This document shows, piece by piece, positions 45,547 through 53,605 of a stretch of DNA of 62,106 nucleotides. This stretch comes from Verrucomicrobiota bacterium. GTDB taxonomy: Bacteria > Verrucomicrobiota > Verrucomicrobiia > Verrucomicrobiales > Akkermansiaceae. The position numbers and the translations under genes were made by a program. The notes under the pieces were generated by a model, which saw nothing but the letters and a program-made list of their open reading frames with translations, did not search any database and was not told the DNA's origin. The DNA is taken from the NCBI GenBank assembly GCA_026397725.1, contig JAPLUI010000245.1, forward strand, positions 1 through 62,106, in the 5' to 3' direction. Every line of letters begins with the position of its first letter. Position 1 is the first letter of the stretch.

Positions 45547-45744
45547 TCAGGGCTTTGCTTGGAGTTGACGTTTGACTTCCTCCAGGGAAACCCAGCCCTA
45601 CTGATCGGGCGCTTCCCGTGCTGCGGTGGCGGCGTCCCACTCCCCGCTTTGTTGCATGCGGATGATGGCGAGGAACGCCGCAAGTTCCCGTTGCTCCTCA
45701 GGACGAAGAGCCGCACTTTCGTTCTTTGGTTCTGCCAACGACAT
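45547..45744 (-). pseudogene. small antitoxin-like ORF broken by an in-frame TAG
   Basis: On the minus strand, ATG 45744 opens a frame reading MSLAEPKNESAALRPEEQRE, then LAAFLAIIRMQQSGEWDAAT. TAG is met at codon 49 (45598-45600), after which the same frame resumes as GWVSLEEVKRQLQAKP and stops at 45547. The pattern of a helical N-terminus, an acidic middle and an SLEEVKRxL tail is that of short addiction-module antitoxins. The point nonsense mutation and the lack of an intact toxin downstream suggest an inactive toxin-antitoxin relic. Recoding of the TAG is possible but unlikely. Confidence 0.6.
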
Positions 45745-45862
45745 GGGGGTTGGATCGCATGCATCCGCGGTTTTGCCAAGTCGGGTTTGGGGATTTCGCT
45801 ACCCGCGCATGACCGGGGGTTTTCCCTTGTCGGGCGGTGGTTTTTCGCATACATTTCCTCAC

Positions 45863-46447
45863 ATGACCGCCCTGAAACAGCCCGCTGCGATCAGCATCGA
45901 CGAGTACCTCGCCGGTGAAGTGGTTAGCCCGGTGAAGCGCGAATATCTTCGAGGCACGGTGCATGCAATGGCCGATGAGACGAATGGCCACAATGCCATC
46001 GCGACCAATGCCCTTGGGGCGCTGGGCAGATCCCTTCGCGGCAAGCCCTGCCGCCCGTTCAACAGCGACACGAAGATCCGCATCGAACTGGGCGGCCACA
46101 CCCGGTTTTACTATCCGGACGCGATGGTGGTGTGCCACCCGAACCCCCGCTCCGACCATTTCCAGGATCATCCGGTGGTGGTCATCGAGGTGCTCAGCGA
46201 CTCCACCCGCCGGATCGATCAGGGTGAGAAATACGACACCTATCTGCGCATCCCCTCGTTGCGGGTGCTGCTGCTGGTCGAGTCCGAGGAACTCGCGGTG
46301 ACCGTCCACCGCCGGCGGGCGGAGGGTGGTTTCGCCGTGGAATACCACGCCGGGCCGGATGCCGTGATCCCGCTGCCGGAAATCGGGGCGGACCTGCCGC
46401 TGGCCGAGCTTTACGAGGGCGCGGGAATGGCGGGCGGCGATGAATGA
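45863..46447 (+). CDS. Uma2 family (DUF820) putative endonuclease
   Basis: 194 residues from ATG 45863. Motifs of the family: SIDEYLAGEVVSPVKREYLRG, GHNAIATNALGALGRSL, YYPDAMVVCHP (the PD of the PD-(D/E)xK fold), then VVVIEVLSDSTRRID (E-V acidic residue) and YLRIPSLRVLLLVE. Uma2 proteins are restriction-like nucleases of uncertain role that are abundant in some bacteria and mobile. It interrupts the E1/E2 operon. The upstream frame is open but unlike the family. Confidence 0.85.
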   Translation: MTALKQPAAISIDEYLAGEVVSPVKREYLRGTVHAMADETNGHNAIATNALGALGRSLRGKPCRPFNSDTKIRIELGGHTRFYYPDAMVVCHPNPRSDHFQDHPVVVIEVLSDSTRRIDQGEKYDTYLRIPSLRVLLLVESEELAVTVHRRRAEGGFAVEYHAGPDAVIPLPEIGADLPLAELYEGAGMAGGDE

Positions 46448-46452
46448 AGTGA

Positions 46453-46464
46453 GGGACTAGTCCC
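46453..46464. repeat. perfect 12-bp palindrome
   Basis: GGGACTAGTCCC lies six bases after the Uma2-type stop in the 153-bp space before the E2 gene. CTAG is normally avoided in bacterial DNA, so a protein-binding or terminator role is possible. The rest of this space shows nothing notable. Confidence 0.4.
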
Positions 46465-46600
46465 GGTTTCCGCCGTTTTCCAGCAGCTTCCCCGCAATCG
46501 GTTTGACCAGCGGGGTCTTTGGCCGTAAAACGCTCCCCGTCCAAGGAGCAGCCCTCCGCCAACTCCGCCGGTTCTGAAATCTCAAATCTCCAATTCTCCA

Positions 46601-47848
46601 ATGCCTACCGTTCCCATCCTCATGCCGCAGCTTGGCGAATCGATTGCCGAGGCCACGGTCGTCCGCCTTCAGGTGCGCGTTGGCGACACGGTGCGAGCCG
46701 ACCAAGACATCATTGAGGTGGAAACCAACAAGGCGGTCATGAGCGTGACCACCCTCTGCAACGGCACCATCTCGGAAATCCGCGCCAAAGAAGGCGTCTC
46801 CTACTCCGTCGGGTCACTCCTCGGCCTGCTCGATGTCACCGCCGAGGAAATCACCCGCACCGGCGTGGAATCCCTGGAATCCCTGGACGCCAAACGCAAC
46901 GCCGCCAAACCCCCCAGCCTCCCCAAGAACGCCGACCCGAAAGAGGCCAACCTCCACTTCGCACAGGATGACGATGGCTATGAAGAAGCACCCGCCGTGG
47001 TCCCCAGCGTCAAAGGCCTCCCCGTCCCCATCGGCGTCATGGGAGCGCATTACATCTCGCCGCGCATGCGGGCCCGGATGGACGACCTCGGCCTCCGCGA
47101 GGCGGACATCTCCGCCGTGGTGGGCACCGGCGCTGGCGGGCGCGTCACCGTCGAGGACCTGGAGGGCTTCCTCGATTATCTGGAAGCCTGGCCCAGCAGC
47201 CATGCCTCGTCCATGCGCCTGGCCGTGGCCGATGCCATGCGCCGCAGTTGGACCCGCCCGCTGGCCACCGTGGGCCTCCCGCTCCTGCTGGACCGGGCGA
47301 TCAACCACCGCAGCCTCCAAGCCCCCAAGCCCGGCCTCACCCTTTACCTCCTGCGTGCCTTTGCCCTGGCCATCGCCGAACATCCCGCCACCGCCGGCTA
47401 TCTCATCGGCCAAAAAATCGTCCATCCCCGCTCGTTTGACCTCGGCGTGGCCGTCCAGGTCACCGACGGCGTCGTCGTCCCTGTTGTTAGAAAAGCGGAC
47501 CAGAAACGGCTGGCCGAACTCATCTCCGAGTACGACGATCTGGTGGGCCGCGCCCGCCAGCGCCGCCTCACCGAGCAGGACTGCAAAGGCGGCATCGCCA
47601 CCGTCACCAACTTCGGCACCTTCGGCCTTTGCCTGGGCACGCCCATCCCCCTGCCCAACGAAACCCTCATCCTCGGCCTCGGCGCCGGGGTCAAAAAGCC
47701 CGTCTGGAGTGACCAGGTGGGGGCCTTTCTGCCCGCCACCGAGGCGGCCCTCGTCCTCACCTTCGACCACCGCGTCGTCGATGGTGGCGGTGCCGGCGTC
47801 CTCCTCAACCGTGTCGCAGCACTGATGCAACACCCGGAGGCACTCTAG
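46601..47848 (+). CDS. 2-oxoacid dehydrogenase E2 (dihydrolipoyl acyltransferase)
   Basis: 415 residues with the full E2 layout: an N-terminal lipoyl domain (1-80) with lipoylation lysine in EVETNKAVMSV, a peripheral subunit-binding domain (about 148-185; SPRMRARMDDLGLREADISAVVGTG), and the catalytic domain ending in FDHRVVDGGGAG, which carries the active-site His and Asp. It transfers acyl groups to CoA and scaffolds E1 and E3. E1 genes lie upstream; no E3 (lipoamide dehydrogenase) gene is in the window, so E3 must be encoded elsewhere. Confidence 0.92.
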   Translation: MPTVPILMPQLGESIAEATVVRLQVRVGDTVRADQDIIEVETNKAVMSVTTLCNGTISEIRAKEGVSYSVGSLLGLLDVTAEEITRTGVESLESLDAKRNAAKPPSLPKNADPKEANLHFAQDDDGYEEAPAVVPSVKGLPVPIGVMGAHYISPRMRARMDDLGLREADISAVVGTGAGGRVTVEDLEGFLDYLEAWPSSHASSMRLAVADAMRRSWTRPLATVGLPLLLDRAINHRSLQAPKPGLTLYLLRAFALAIAEHPATAGYLIGQKIVHPRSFDLGVAVQVTDGVVVPVVRKADQKRLAELISEYDDLVGRARQRRLTEQDCKGGIATVTNFGTFGLCLGTPIPLPNETLILGLGAGVKKPVWSDQVGAFLPATEAALVLTFDHRVVDGGGAGVLLNRVAALMQHPEAL

Positions 47849-47967
47849 CCAAGACCGCCGTCATGAGCCCGACTGATCGGACGGATCTCCCTGGAAAATC
47901 CCCCCAAGATTCCGTCGTCCCGCCCGTTGTGACCGGGAATTCGCCGCCATCCCGTGCGGATCAACCC

Positions 47968-48480
47968 ATGCCGGATTCCAAGGAACAGTTCATCACCCAA
48001 GCCATGGCGGACTTCGAGTCGCCCCTGCTCGGCTATGCCGCCACCATCCTCAAGGACCTCGACCGCGCCCGCGACGTCGTCCAAGACACCTTCATCCGCC
48101 TCTGCCAACAAGACATCCATAAAGTCCGCGACAGCCTCAAGAGCTGGCTCTTCACCGTGTGCCGCAACCGGGCGCTCGATCTCCTCCGCAAGGACAAAGC
48201 CATCCTGCCCCTTGATGAAGCCAGTTGGCAACACCTCGCCGGCCCGGACCTCCAACCCGACCAACAAGCCGATCACGCCGAGCGCCTCGCCGAAGTGATG
48301 AAATTCCTCCAGCGCCTCACCGCCAACCAACGCGAAGTCATCCTCCTCAAGTTCCAACAAGGCCTCAGCTACCAGGAAATCACCAAACTCACCGGCCTGA
48401 CCACCGGCAACATCGGCTTCCTCATCCACTCCGGCCTCAAACGCCTCCGCGAACTCCTCCCCAACGACCTCCGACACTAA
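47968..48480 (+). CDS. ECF-type RNA polymerase sigma factor
   Basis: 170 residues from ATG 47968; an upstream ATG at 47863 would add 35 residues of low family character. Region 2 is visible as ATILKDLDRARDVVQDTFIRLCQQ, and region 4 as LTANQREVILLKFQQGLSYQEITKLTGLTTGNIGFLIHSGLKRLRELL, a helix-turn-helix that reads the -35 element. It follows the E2 gene and is followed by a membrane protein with an anti-sigma-like N-terminus, so the two probably make a sigma/anti-sigma pair. The signal it answers is unknown. Confidence 0.88.
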   Translation: MPDSKEQFITQAMADFESPLLGYAATILKDLDRARDVVQDTFIRLCQQDIHKVRDSLKSWLFTVCRNRALDLLRKDKAILPLDEASWQHLAGPDLQPDQQADHAERLAEVMKFLQRLTANQREVILLKFQQGLSYQEITKLTGLTTGNIGFLIHSGLKRLRELLPNDLRH

Positions 48481-48522
48481 GCCCACCGCCCGCCGCAATA
48501 CCATACCCCAAGCCATCCGCCC

Positions 48523-48585
48523 GTCCGACCCGTCCGACTTGTCCGACTTGTCCGACCCGTCCGACCCGTCCGACCCGTCCGACGC
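48523..48585. repeat. 9-bp tandem array (GTCCGACNN), 7 units
   Basis: Seven units of GTCCGAC plus CC, TT or GC, in the 143-bp space between the sigma factor and the YfbK-like gene. It is related to the arrays in both decayed integrase copies, but here no recombinase sequence surrounds it. Confidence 0.85.
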
Positions 48586-48623
48586 CCATTCCCAATCCCT
48601 GAGACCCTAGCGCCCCCCTTCCC

Positions 48624-49985
48624 ATGAAACTCCACCCCGATGACCCCCGCCTGACCGCCTATCTGCTAGGCGAGCTGGCGGCGGATGAGGTGGCGGCAGT
48701 TGAGCATGCCGCAGCCACGGATCCAGCCATCAGGTTTGCCCTGCGGGACTTGGAGACTGTGCAACGCGTCCTCACCGACACCCTCGCCCCCGCCACCGCC
48801 ACCACCTTGCTGCTTCCCCACCAGCGCGAGCACATCCGCCGCACCGCCCGCGATGCGGATCATGCCGGAACCGTCGTGCCTCTCAAGTCCCTGCAGAAGT
48901 CCTGGAAAACCTGGCTCGTCCCGCTGGCCGCCGCCGCCCTCATCACCCTGGCCGTCTTCATCCTCATCAAAACCCCGGCCTCCACTGGCGGCAAACTCAC
49001 TGACAATTCCGACCCGTCCGCCACCCCCAACTGGGACGAACTCCCGCTCGAAATCGCCCTGCTTCCCGCGCCCGGCCCCGCCGATGCCAGCCACAGCGGC
49101 ACCGACCAGGCCACCGCCACCGCTTCCTCCAACGCCATCGCCAAGCAAGCCGCCGCCCGCGATGCCGCGCTGGTGGCGACCGGTGACGAATTCCTCCACA
49201 AAGTCGCCGAGCGCCTCCAACAATCCCCGTCGCCACCTGCCTCCGCGCTGCCCTCACTCAGCCAGCGCGGCTCGGTTGACGCAGTCACCGCCCCCACCCT
49301 GGCGCTGCCTATCCATGCCGGCCGTGCCAGCCTCGGGTGGATTTCCCAAGCCGTCCGCAGCGACCACCAATCCCCCGCTCCCAATGCGGTCCGCCTCGAG
49401 GAAATCCTCAACAGCTTCACCCTCCGGCCAGTCGGTGATGCCGCCATCGCCCATGGGGTCAGCATCGCCACCGAATCCCTGGCCTGTCCGTGGAAACCCT
49501 CTGCCACCCTCCTCCTCATCTCGATCCGGGGTGCCGTTGATTCCGCCCGCGAAGTCATCGCCACCTTTCATGCCGACCCCGCCGCAGTCGCCCGCTATCG
49601 GTTGTTAGGCTTTGCCCCGGTCAGTGGCGTCGTCCCCGGCCCGCTGCCCTCGCGGCTTCCCGCCAAGGCCAGCACCACCCTCGCCATCGAGATCGAGCCG
49701 TCCTCCAGCGCCACGGCCCTCGGCACCATCGAGTGGTCCATCGACGGCCAACCCGCCGCCACCTTGCCGCTCACCCGCCAGCTCGCCGCCGAGCCTTCCG
49801 ACGACGCCCGTTTCGCCTCCCTCCTGTGTACCTTCGCACAATGGCTCGTCCGCGATCAACCCGCCCTGATTGACGCCGAGATTCTCGCCGCCCTCGCCCG
49901 CGAATCCGCCTCTCCCACCCTCCCCCCGGACCGCGCCGACCTCCTCAAACTCATCTGGGAAGCGCTGAAGTTGGCGGACCCATAG
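48624..49985 (+). CDS. membrane anti-sigma-like / YfbK-type protein lacking the vWA domain
   Basis: 453 residues. Residues 1-70 (LHPDDPRLTAYLLGELAADEVAAVEHAA) have the compact helical look of anti-sigma N-termini, followed by one membrane segment (about 95-115; TWLVPLAAAALITLAVFILI). The rest matches the ends of YfbK-type vWA proteins: VRLEEILNSFTLRP and ACPWKPSATLLLISIRG normally lead into the vWA domain, and FHADPAAVARYRLLGF with the ALxLADP tail normally follows it. Here the segment between is only about ten residues, so the vWA domain is missing. It follows the sigma factor by 143 bp and is probably its partner. Function is inferred from that position. Confidence 0.7.
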   Translation: MKLHPDDPRLTAYLLGELAADEVAAVEHAAATDPAIRFALRDLETVQRVLTDTLAPATATTLLLPHQREHIRRTARDADHAGTVVPLKSLQKSWKTWLVPLAAAALITLAVFILIKTPASTGGKLTDNSDPSATPNWDELPLEIALLPAPGPADASHSGTDQATATASSNAIAKQAAARDAALVATGDEFLHKVAERLQQSPSPPASALPSLSQRGSVDAVTAPTLALPIHAGRASLGWISQAVRSDHQSPAPNAVRLEEILNSFTLRPVGDAAIAHGVSIATESLACPWKPSATLLLISIRGAVDSAREVIATFHADPAAVARYRLLGFAPVSGVVPGPLPSRLPAKASTTLAIEIEPSSSATALGTIEWSIDGQPAATLPLTRQLAAEPSDDARFASLLCTFAQWLVRDQPALIDAEILAALARESASPTLPPDRADLLKLIWEALKLADP

Positions 49986-50145
49986 ACCTGAATTCGGGAA
50001 TGGAAACCGCGGCTTTCACTGATTTCACTGATTTGGAATTCTCTTGCAGAGGAAGCGCCCCCCTCGCGGATCCGGACCCATCCCACGCCTTGGCCCGTGA
50101 CTGGCGGTGCGGCGCCTCACCCCTGTTCGCCCTAGCCGCTAGATC

Positions 50146-51417
50146 GTGAATGCCCTGCCAAAGCCTCGCCCTGCTGTGCTCGATCTGGCCGTCATTGGTG
50201 GTGGGGCGGCCGGCTTTTTCACCGCGCTGCGGTATGCGGAAATGGCCCCCGGAAAAAGCGTCGCGATTTTCGAGAAGGGCACGCGGTTTCTGCACAAGGT
50301 CCGAATCTCCGGGGGCGGCCGCTGCAACGTGACGCACGCCTGCTTTGACCCTCGCGAGTTGGCCAGGAACTACCCGCGCGGCTCGCGCGAACTGCTCGCC
50401 GCGTTTCACCGCTGGCAGCCGGCGGATACGGTCGAGTGGTTCAAACGCTGCGGAGTCATTCTCAAAACCGAGCCGGACGGCCGCATGTTCCCTGACACCG
50501 ATTGCGCCGACACCGTGGTCAACTGCTTCCTGGAGCACGCCCTCCTCTATCAGGTCGCGCTGTTGCAACAACATCACCTCTGCGGGATCGAACGACTCGT
50601 GCACGGCAGCTTCGCCCTCCGCTTTGCCAACCTGACTGAAACGACGGAGGCCCGCGCGCTTTGCATTGCCACCGGTTCTCTCAAGGACAAGCTGCTGCTG
50701 GATCCATTGGCCAAGCTGCAACAGACGATCGAACCGCTGGTGCCCTCGCTCTTTGCCTTCAATGTGAGTGATCGGCGCCTCAGCGGTTTGGCGGGCGTTG
50801 CCCATCCCAAGGTCGCGGTCCGCCGCGCGGGCTCCCACCCGGCCCAGCAGGGGCCCTTGCTGATCACCCACCGCGGCGTGAGCGGCCCGGCCATCCTGCG
50901 CTTGTCCGCGTGGGAAGCCCGCGCCCTGGCCGCCACCAACCATCGGTTCCCGTTCGTCATCGATTGGCTGCCCGAACTGGACCGCGACGCCCTCAAGGCA
51001 CGCTTTGCCGACATTCGCCAGCACCAGGGCGCCAAGCTCGTGCGCAACACTTCCATCCATCCCATCCCCCGCCGCCTCTGGGAACGCCTCGTCGCCTGCT
51101 GTGACATCGCGGACTCGATGACTTGGGGGCACCTGTCCAAAGCGGCCACCCGCAGCTTGATGGAAGAGTTGAAGGCGGCCCGCTTCGAGGCTGCGGGCAA
51201 AACCACTAACAAGGATGAGTTCGTCACCTGCGGCGGCATCGCGCGGCACACCATCGACTTCCGCACCATGCAGAGCCGCGTCACGCCCGGTCTCTATTTC
51301 GTCGGCGAGTGCATCGACATCGACGGTCTCACCGGGGGGTTCAACTTTCAAGCGGCCTGGACCACCGCCCACCTCGCCGCCTGCGCCATCGCGGCAGCCT
51401 CAGGCATTGGCCTGTAG
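50146..51417 (+). CDS. BaiN/HI0933-like NAD(P)/FAD-dependent oxidoreductase
   Basis: 423 residues from GTG 50146. An N-terminal dinucleotide-binding loop (LDLAVIGGGAAGFFTAL), then KVRISGGGRCNVTH, a family hallmark, and the C-terminal GECIDIDGLTGGFNFQAAWTTAH flavin-site motif. Members of this family are cytoplasmic flavoproteins of mostly unknown substrate, including BaiN in bile acid dehydroxylation. Neighbours give no clue to the substrate. The frame is intact and of usual length. Confidence 0.88.
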   Translation: MNALPKPRPAVLDLAVIGGGAAGFFTALRYAEMAPGKSVAIFEKGTRFLHKVRISGGGRCNVTHACFDPRELARNYPRGSRELLAAFHRWQPADTVEWFKRCGVILKTEPDGRMFPDTDCADTVVNCFLEHALLYQVALLQQHHLCGIERLVHGSFALRFANLTETTEARALCIATGSLKDKLLLDPLAKLQQTIEPLVPSLFAFNVSDRRLSGLAGVAHPKVAVRRAGSHPAQQGPLLITHRGVSGPAILRLSAWEARALAATNHRFPFVIDWLPELDRDALKARFADIRQHQGAKLVRNTSIHPIPRRLWERLVACCDIADSMTWGHLSKAATRSLMEELKAARFEAAGKTTNKDEFVTCGGIARHTIDFRTMQSRVTPGLYFVGECIDIDGLTGGFNFQAAWTTAHLAACAIAAASGIGL

Positions 51418-51566
51418 TTCGTGGCTTATCGAACCGAACCAACTTCGGCATTCGGCCCAACTTTCGGGTCCGGTACCCTGCCGCCATCTAACATCCATCC
51501 CGCGCTTGACTCCCCGCCCGGCGGCGGGTCTCATGCTGGCTGCCTGCCGCAGCCCAGGTTTTCGCT

Positions 51567-52340
51567 TTGGCCGATTTCACCCCACTGTCCCCCATCCAAG
51601 CCACCTTGCTCCTTGTCGCGGGCTTCTGCGGTGGTTTCATCGACGCCATTGCTGGCGGCGGCGGCCTGATCACGGTGCCAGCCTTGTTGGCCGTGGGCTT
51701 GCCGCCGCAAGTGGCACTCGGGACCAACAAACTCCAGTCGGCCTGCGGCACGGGCCTCGCGCTGTGGCACTACGCCAAGGCCGGCTTGGCCAGAACCCCA
51801 TGGCTGCGGCTGGCAGTGCTGCTGTCGTTTGTCGCCAGCATGGGCGGGGCCTATGCGGTGAGCGTACTGGATCGCGAACTGCTGCGGCTGATCATTCCGT
51901 GGATGCTCGCCGCCGTGGCCATCTACACCGCCTGCAACCGGCGCTTTGGCCTGCATCCCGGCACGGCGAAGCTGCCGCTGGCGGGCTTTGCGGCGATGTT
52001 CGGGCTCGGGCTCGGGTTTTACGACGGCTTCTTCGGCCCCGGCACCGGCTCGTTCTGGATGCTGGCACTGGTGCTGCTGGCCGGCCTCGAACTGCGCGGC
52101 GCCACCGGCTACACCAAGGCCGCCAACCTCGCCAGCAACCTGGGCTCGCTGACGGTTTTTCTAACCATGGGATCGGTCAACTTCGTGGCCGCCGGCGCGA
52201 TGATCGTCGGCCAGTTGCTAGGGGCCAGGCTCGGTTCCGGGCTGGTCATCCGCAAGGGCGCGGGCCTGATCCGGCCGGTGTTCCTCGCCATTGTCTTTGC
52301 GATGACCCTCAAGCTGCTGTGGGATGCCTGGTGCAGGTGA
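51567..52340 (+). CDS. TSUP (TauE/SafE) family permease
   Basis: 257 residues starting with TTG 51567. Seven to eight hydrophobic segments and the family motifs GFIDAIAGGGGLITVPALL near the start and GFYDGFFGPGTGSFW in the middle, both conserved in sulfite/sulfonate exporters. Such proteins export sulfite, sulfoacetate or related anions. No sulfonate-degradation gene is close, so the substrate is open. An ATG is absent near the domain start, which supports TTG. Confidence 0.87.
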   Translation: MADFTPLSPIQATLLLVAGFCGGFIDAIAGGGGLITVPALLAVGLPPQVALGTNKLQSACGTGLALWHYAKAGLARTPWLRLAVLLSFVASMGGAYAVSVLDRELLRLIIPWMLAAVAIYTACNRRFGLHPGTAKLPLAGFAAMFGLGLGFYDGFFGPGTGSFWMLALVLLAGLELRGATGYTKAANLASNLGSLTVFLTMGSVNFVAAGAMIVGQLLGARLGSGLVIRKGAGLIRPVFLAIVFAMTLKLLWDAWCR

Positions 52341-52432
52341 CCCCGCCGTCATCAGTTAGACAAGCCGCCGGCGAAACCGGTTGCCTGCCGGGCCTCCGGC
52401 TGTTACCCATTTCGTGCAGGAGCCATCTGATC

Positions 52433-53380
52433 ATGAACAAACTCGAATTCCTATGCTTGCTTGGACTGACCACCACGCCCGTGTTGTTAGCAGCCGACCC
52501 GGCATCTCCGGTGCCGGCCGCCGGTGTGAATGCCACCCCCGCGCCGCTCACCGGCACGCTTGACGGCAAGCTGCTGGCGGCTGGCGACAACCGGATTCTG
52601 ATCCTGAATGCCGATGGCTCGATCGCTTGGGAACACCCGAGCGGACTGACTCACGATGTCTGGATGTTGAGCAGCGGCAACCTGCTCTATGCCGATGGCA
52701 ACGCGGTGACCGAGATCACCCCGGAACACAAGGTCGTGTTTCAATACAAGTCGGCGAACCAACAGGGCGGCGGCACTTATGCCTGCCAACGCCTCGACAA
52801 CGGCAACACCGTCATCGGCGAAAACTCCACCGGCAAGGTCCTCGAGGTCGATCCTCAGGGCAAGGTCGTCGTCGAACTCCAGACCAAGGATGCCAAGCCC
52901 GGCGAACACCAGAACCAGCGAATGGTGCGCAAACTCGCCAACGGCCATTACCTCGTCTGCCACTCCGGCGCCCATGTGGTGCGCGAGTACCGTGCGGATG
53001 GCAAAATCGTCTGGGAACAGCAAACTCCGAATCTGGCCTTCGCCGCCATCCGCAAGACCAATGGCAACACCCTGGTGTCGGTTCTCGGCTCGATCATCGA
53101 GTACCGGACGGACGGCACCATCGCCTGGGAATTCAAGAACTCCGACCTTCCAGGTCTGACCATCACCAACCTGACCGGCATGCACCTGCTGCCCAACGGC
53201 AACCTCGTCGCTGGTTGTTACCAGGCCTATCAAGGCGGCCAGGGCTGCGGCCTGCTGGAAATCACGCCGACGAAAAAAGCCGTCTGGAGCTTCGCGTCCC
53301 CCAAGACCGCCGGCACCATGATGGCCGTCCAGAAACTCACCGCCGCAGGCAAGCCACTGCCGGAAAAACCGCAGCGCTAA
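52433..53380 (+). CDS. secreted PQQ/arylsulfotransferase-like beta-propeller
   Basis: 315 residues from ATG 52433, with CAGGAG about ten bases upstream and signal peptide LEFLCLLGLTTTPVLLAA. Propeller blades repeat the form ILNADGSIAWEHPS, TPEHKVVFQYKS, DPQGKVVVELQTK, RADGKIVWEQQTP and RTDGTIAWEFKN. This resembles small PQQ-like or arylsulfotransferase-type repeats, but no PQQ ligand set or catalytic His is evident. Ligand unknown. It precedes the esterase gene and is probably part of the same secreted set. Confidence 0.75.
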   Translation: MNKLEFLCLLGLTTTPVLLAADPASPVPAAGVNATPAPLTGTLDGKLLAAGDNRILILNADGSIAWEHPSGLTHDVWMLSSGNLLYADGNAVTEITPEHKVVFQYKSANQQGGGTYACQRLDNGNTVIGENSTGKVLEVDPQGKVVVELQTKDAKPGEHQNQRMVRKLANGHYLVCHSGAHVVREYRADGKIVWEQQTPNLAFAAIRKTNGNTLVSVLGSIIEYRTDGTIAWEFKNSDLPGLTITNLTGMHLLPNGNLVAGCYQAYQGGQGCGLLEITPTKKAVWSFASPKTAGTMMAVQKLTAAGKPLPEKPQR

Positions 53381-53605
53381 GGCACGGCTGGCGCGTTCAA
53401 TGCACCCGACGCTCATCGGGCGCCGCAAGGCCCGTGCCCATTCGCATCAACCTCGAGTCGTCGATACATGCAGTGCCTATCAGAGATTCGAGGTTCAACT
53501 TGACGCGCATGCCCCCCGGGAGTCGTGGCTCAATTTCGCGAATTGAACACCGGATTCGCGGAATGGACATTGTGCCGCGCTGCGGAATCAGGTTTCATTG
53601 GCCGG

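Larger units (their letters stand above)
45307..45862. other. 556-bp interval holding a palindrome and a broken antitoxin
   Basis: Between E1-beta and the Uma2-type gene I see the dispersed palindrome at 45391-45410 and a minus-strand antitoxin-like pseudogene at 45547-45744 (both listed separately). No intact gene is visible. The interval splits what looks like a once continuous E1-E2 operon, so it probably marks an insertion site. Confidence 0.6.
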
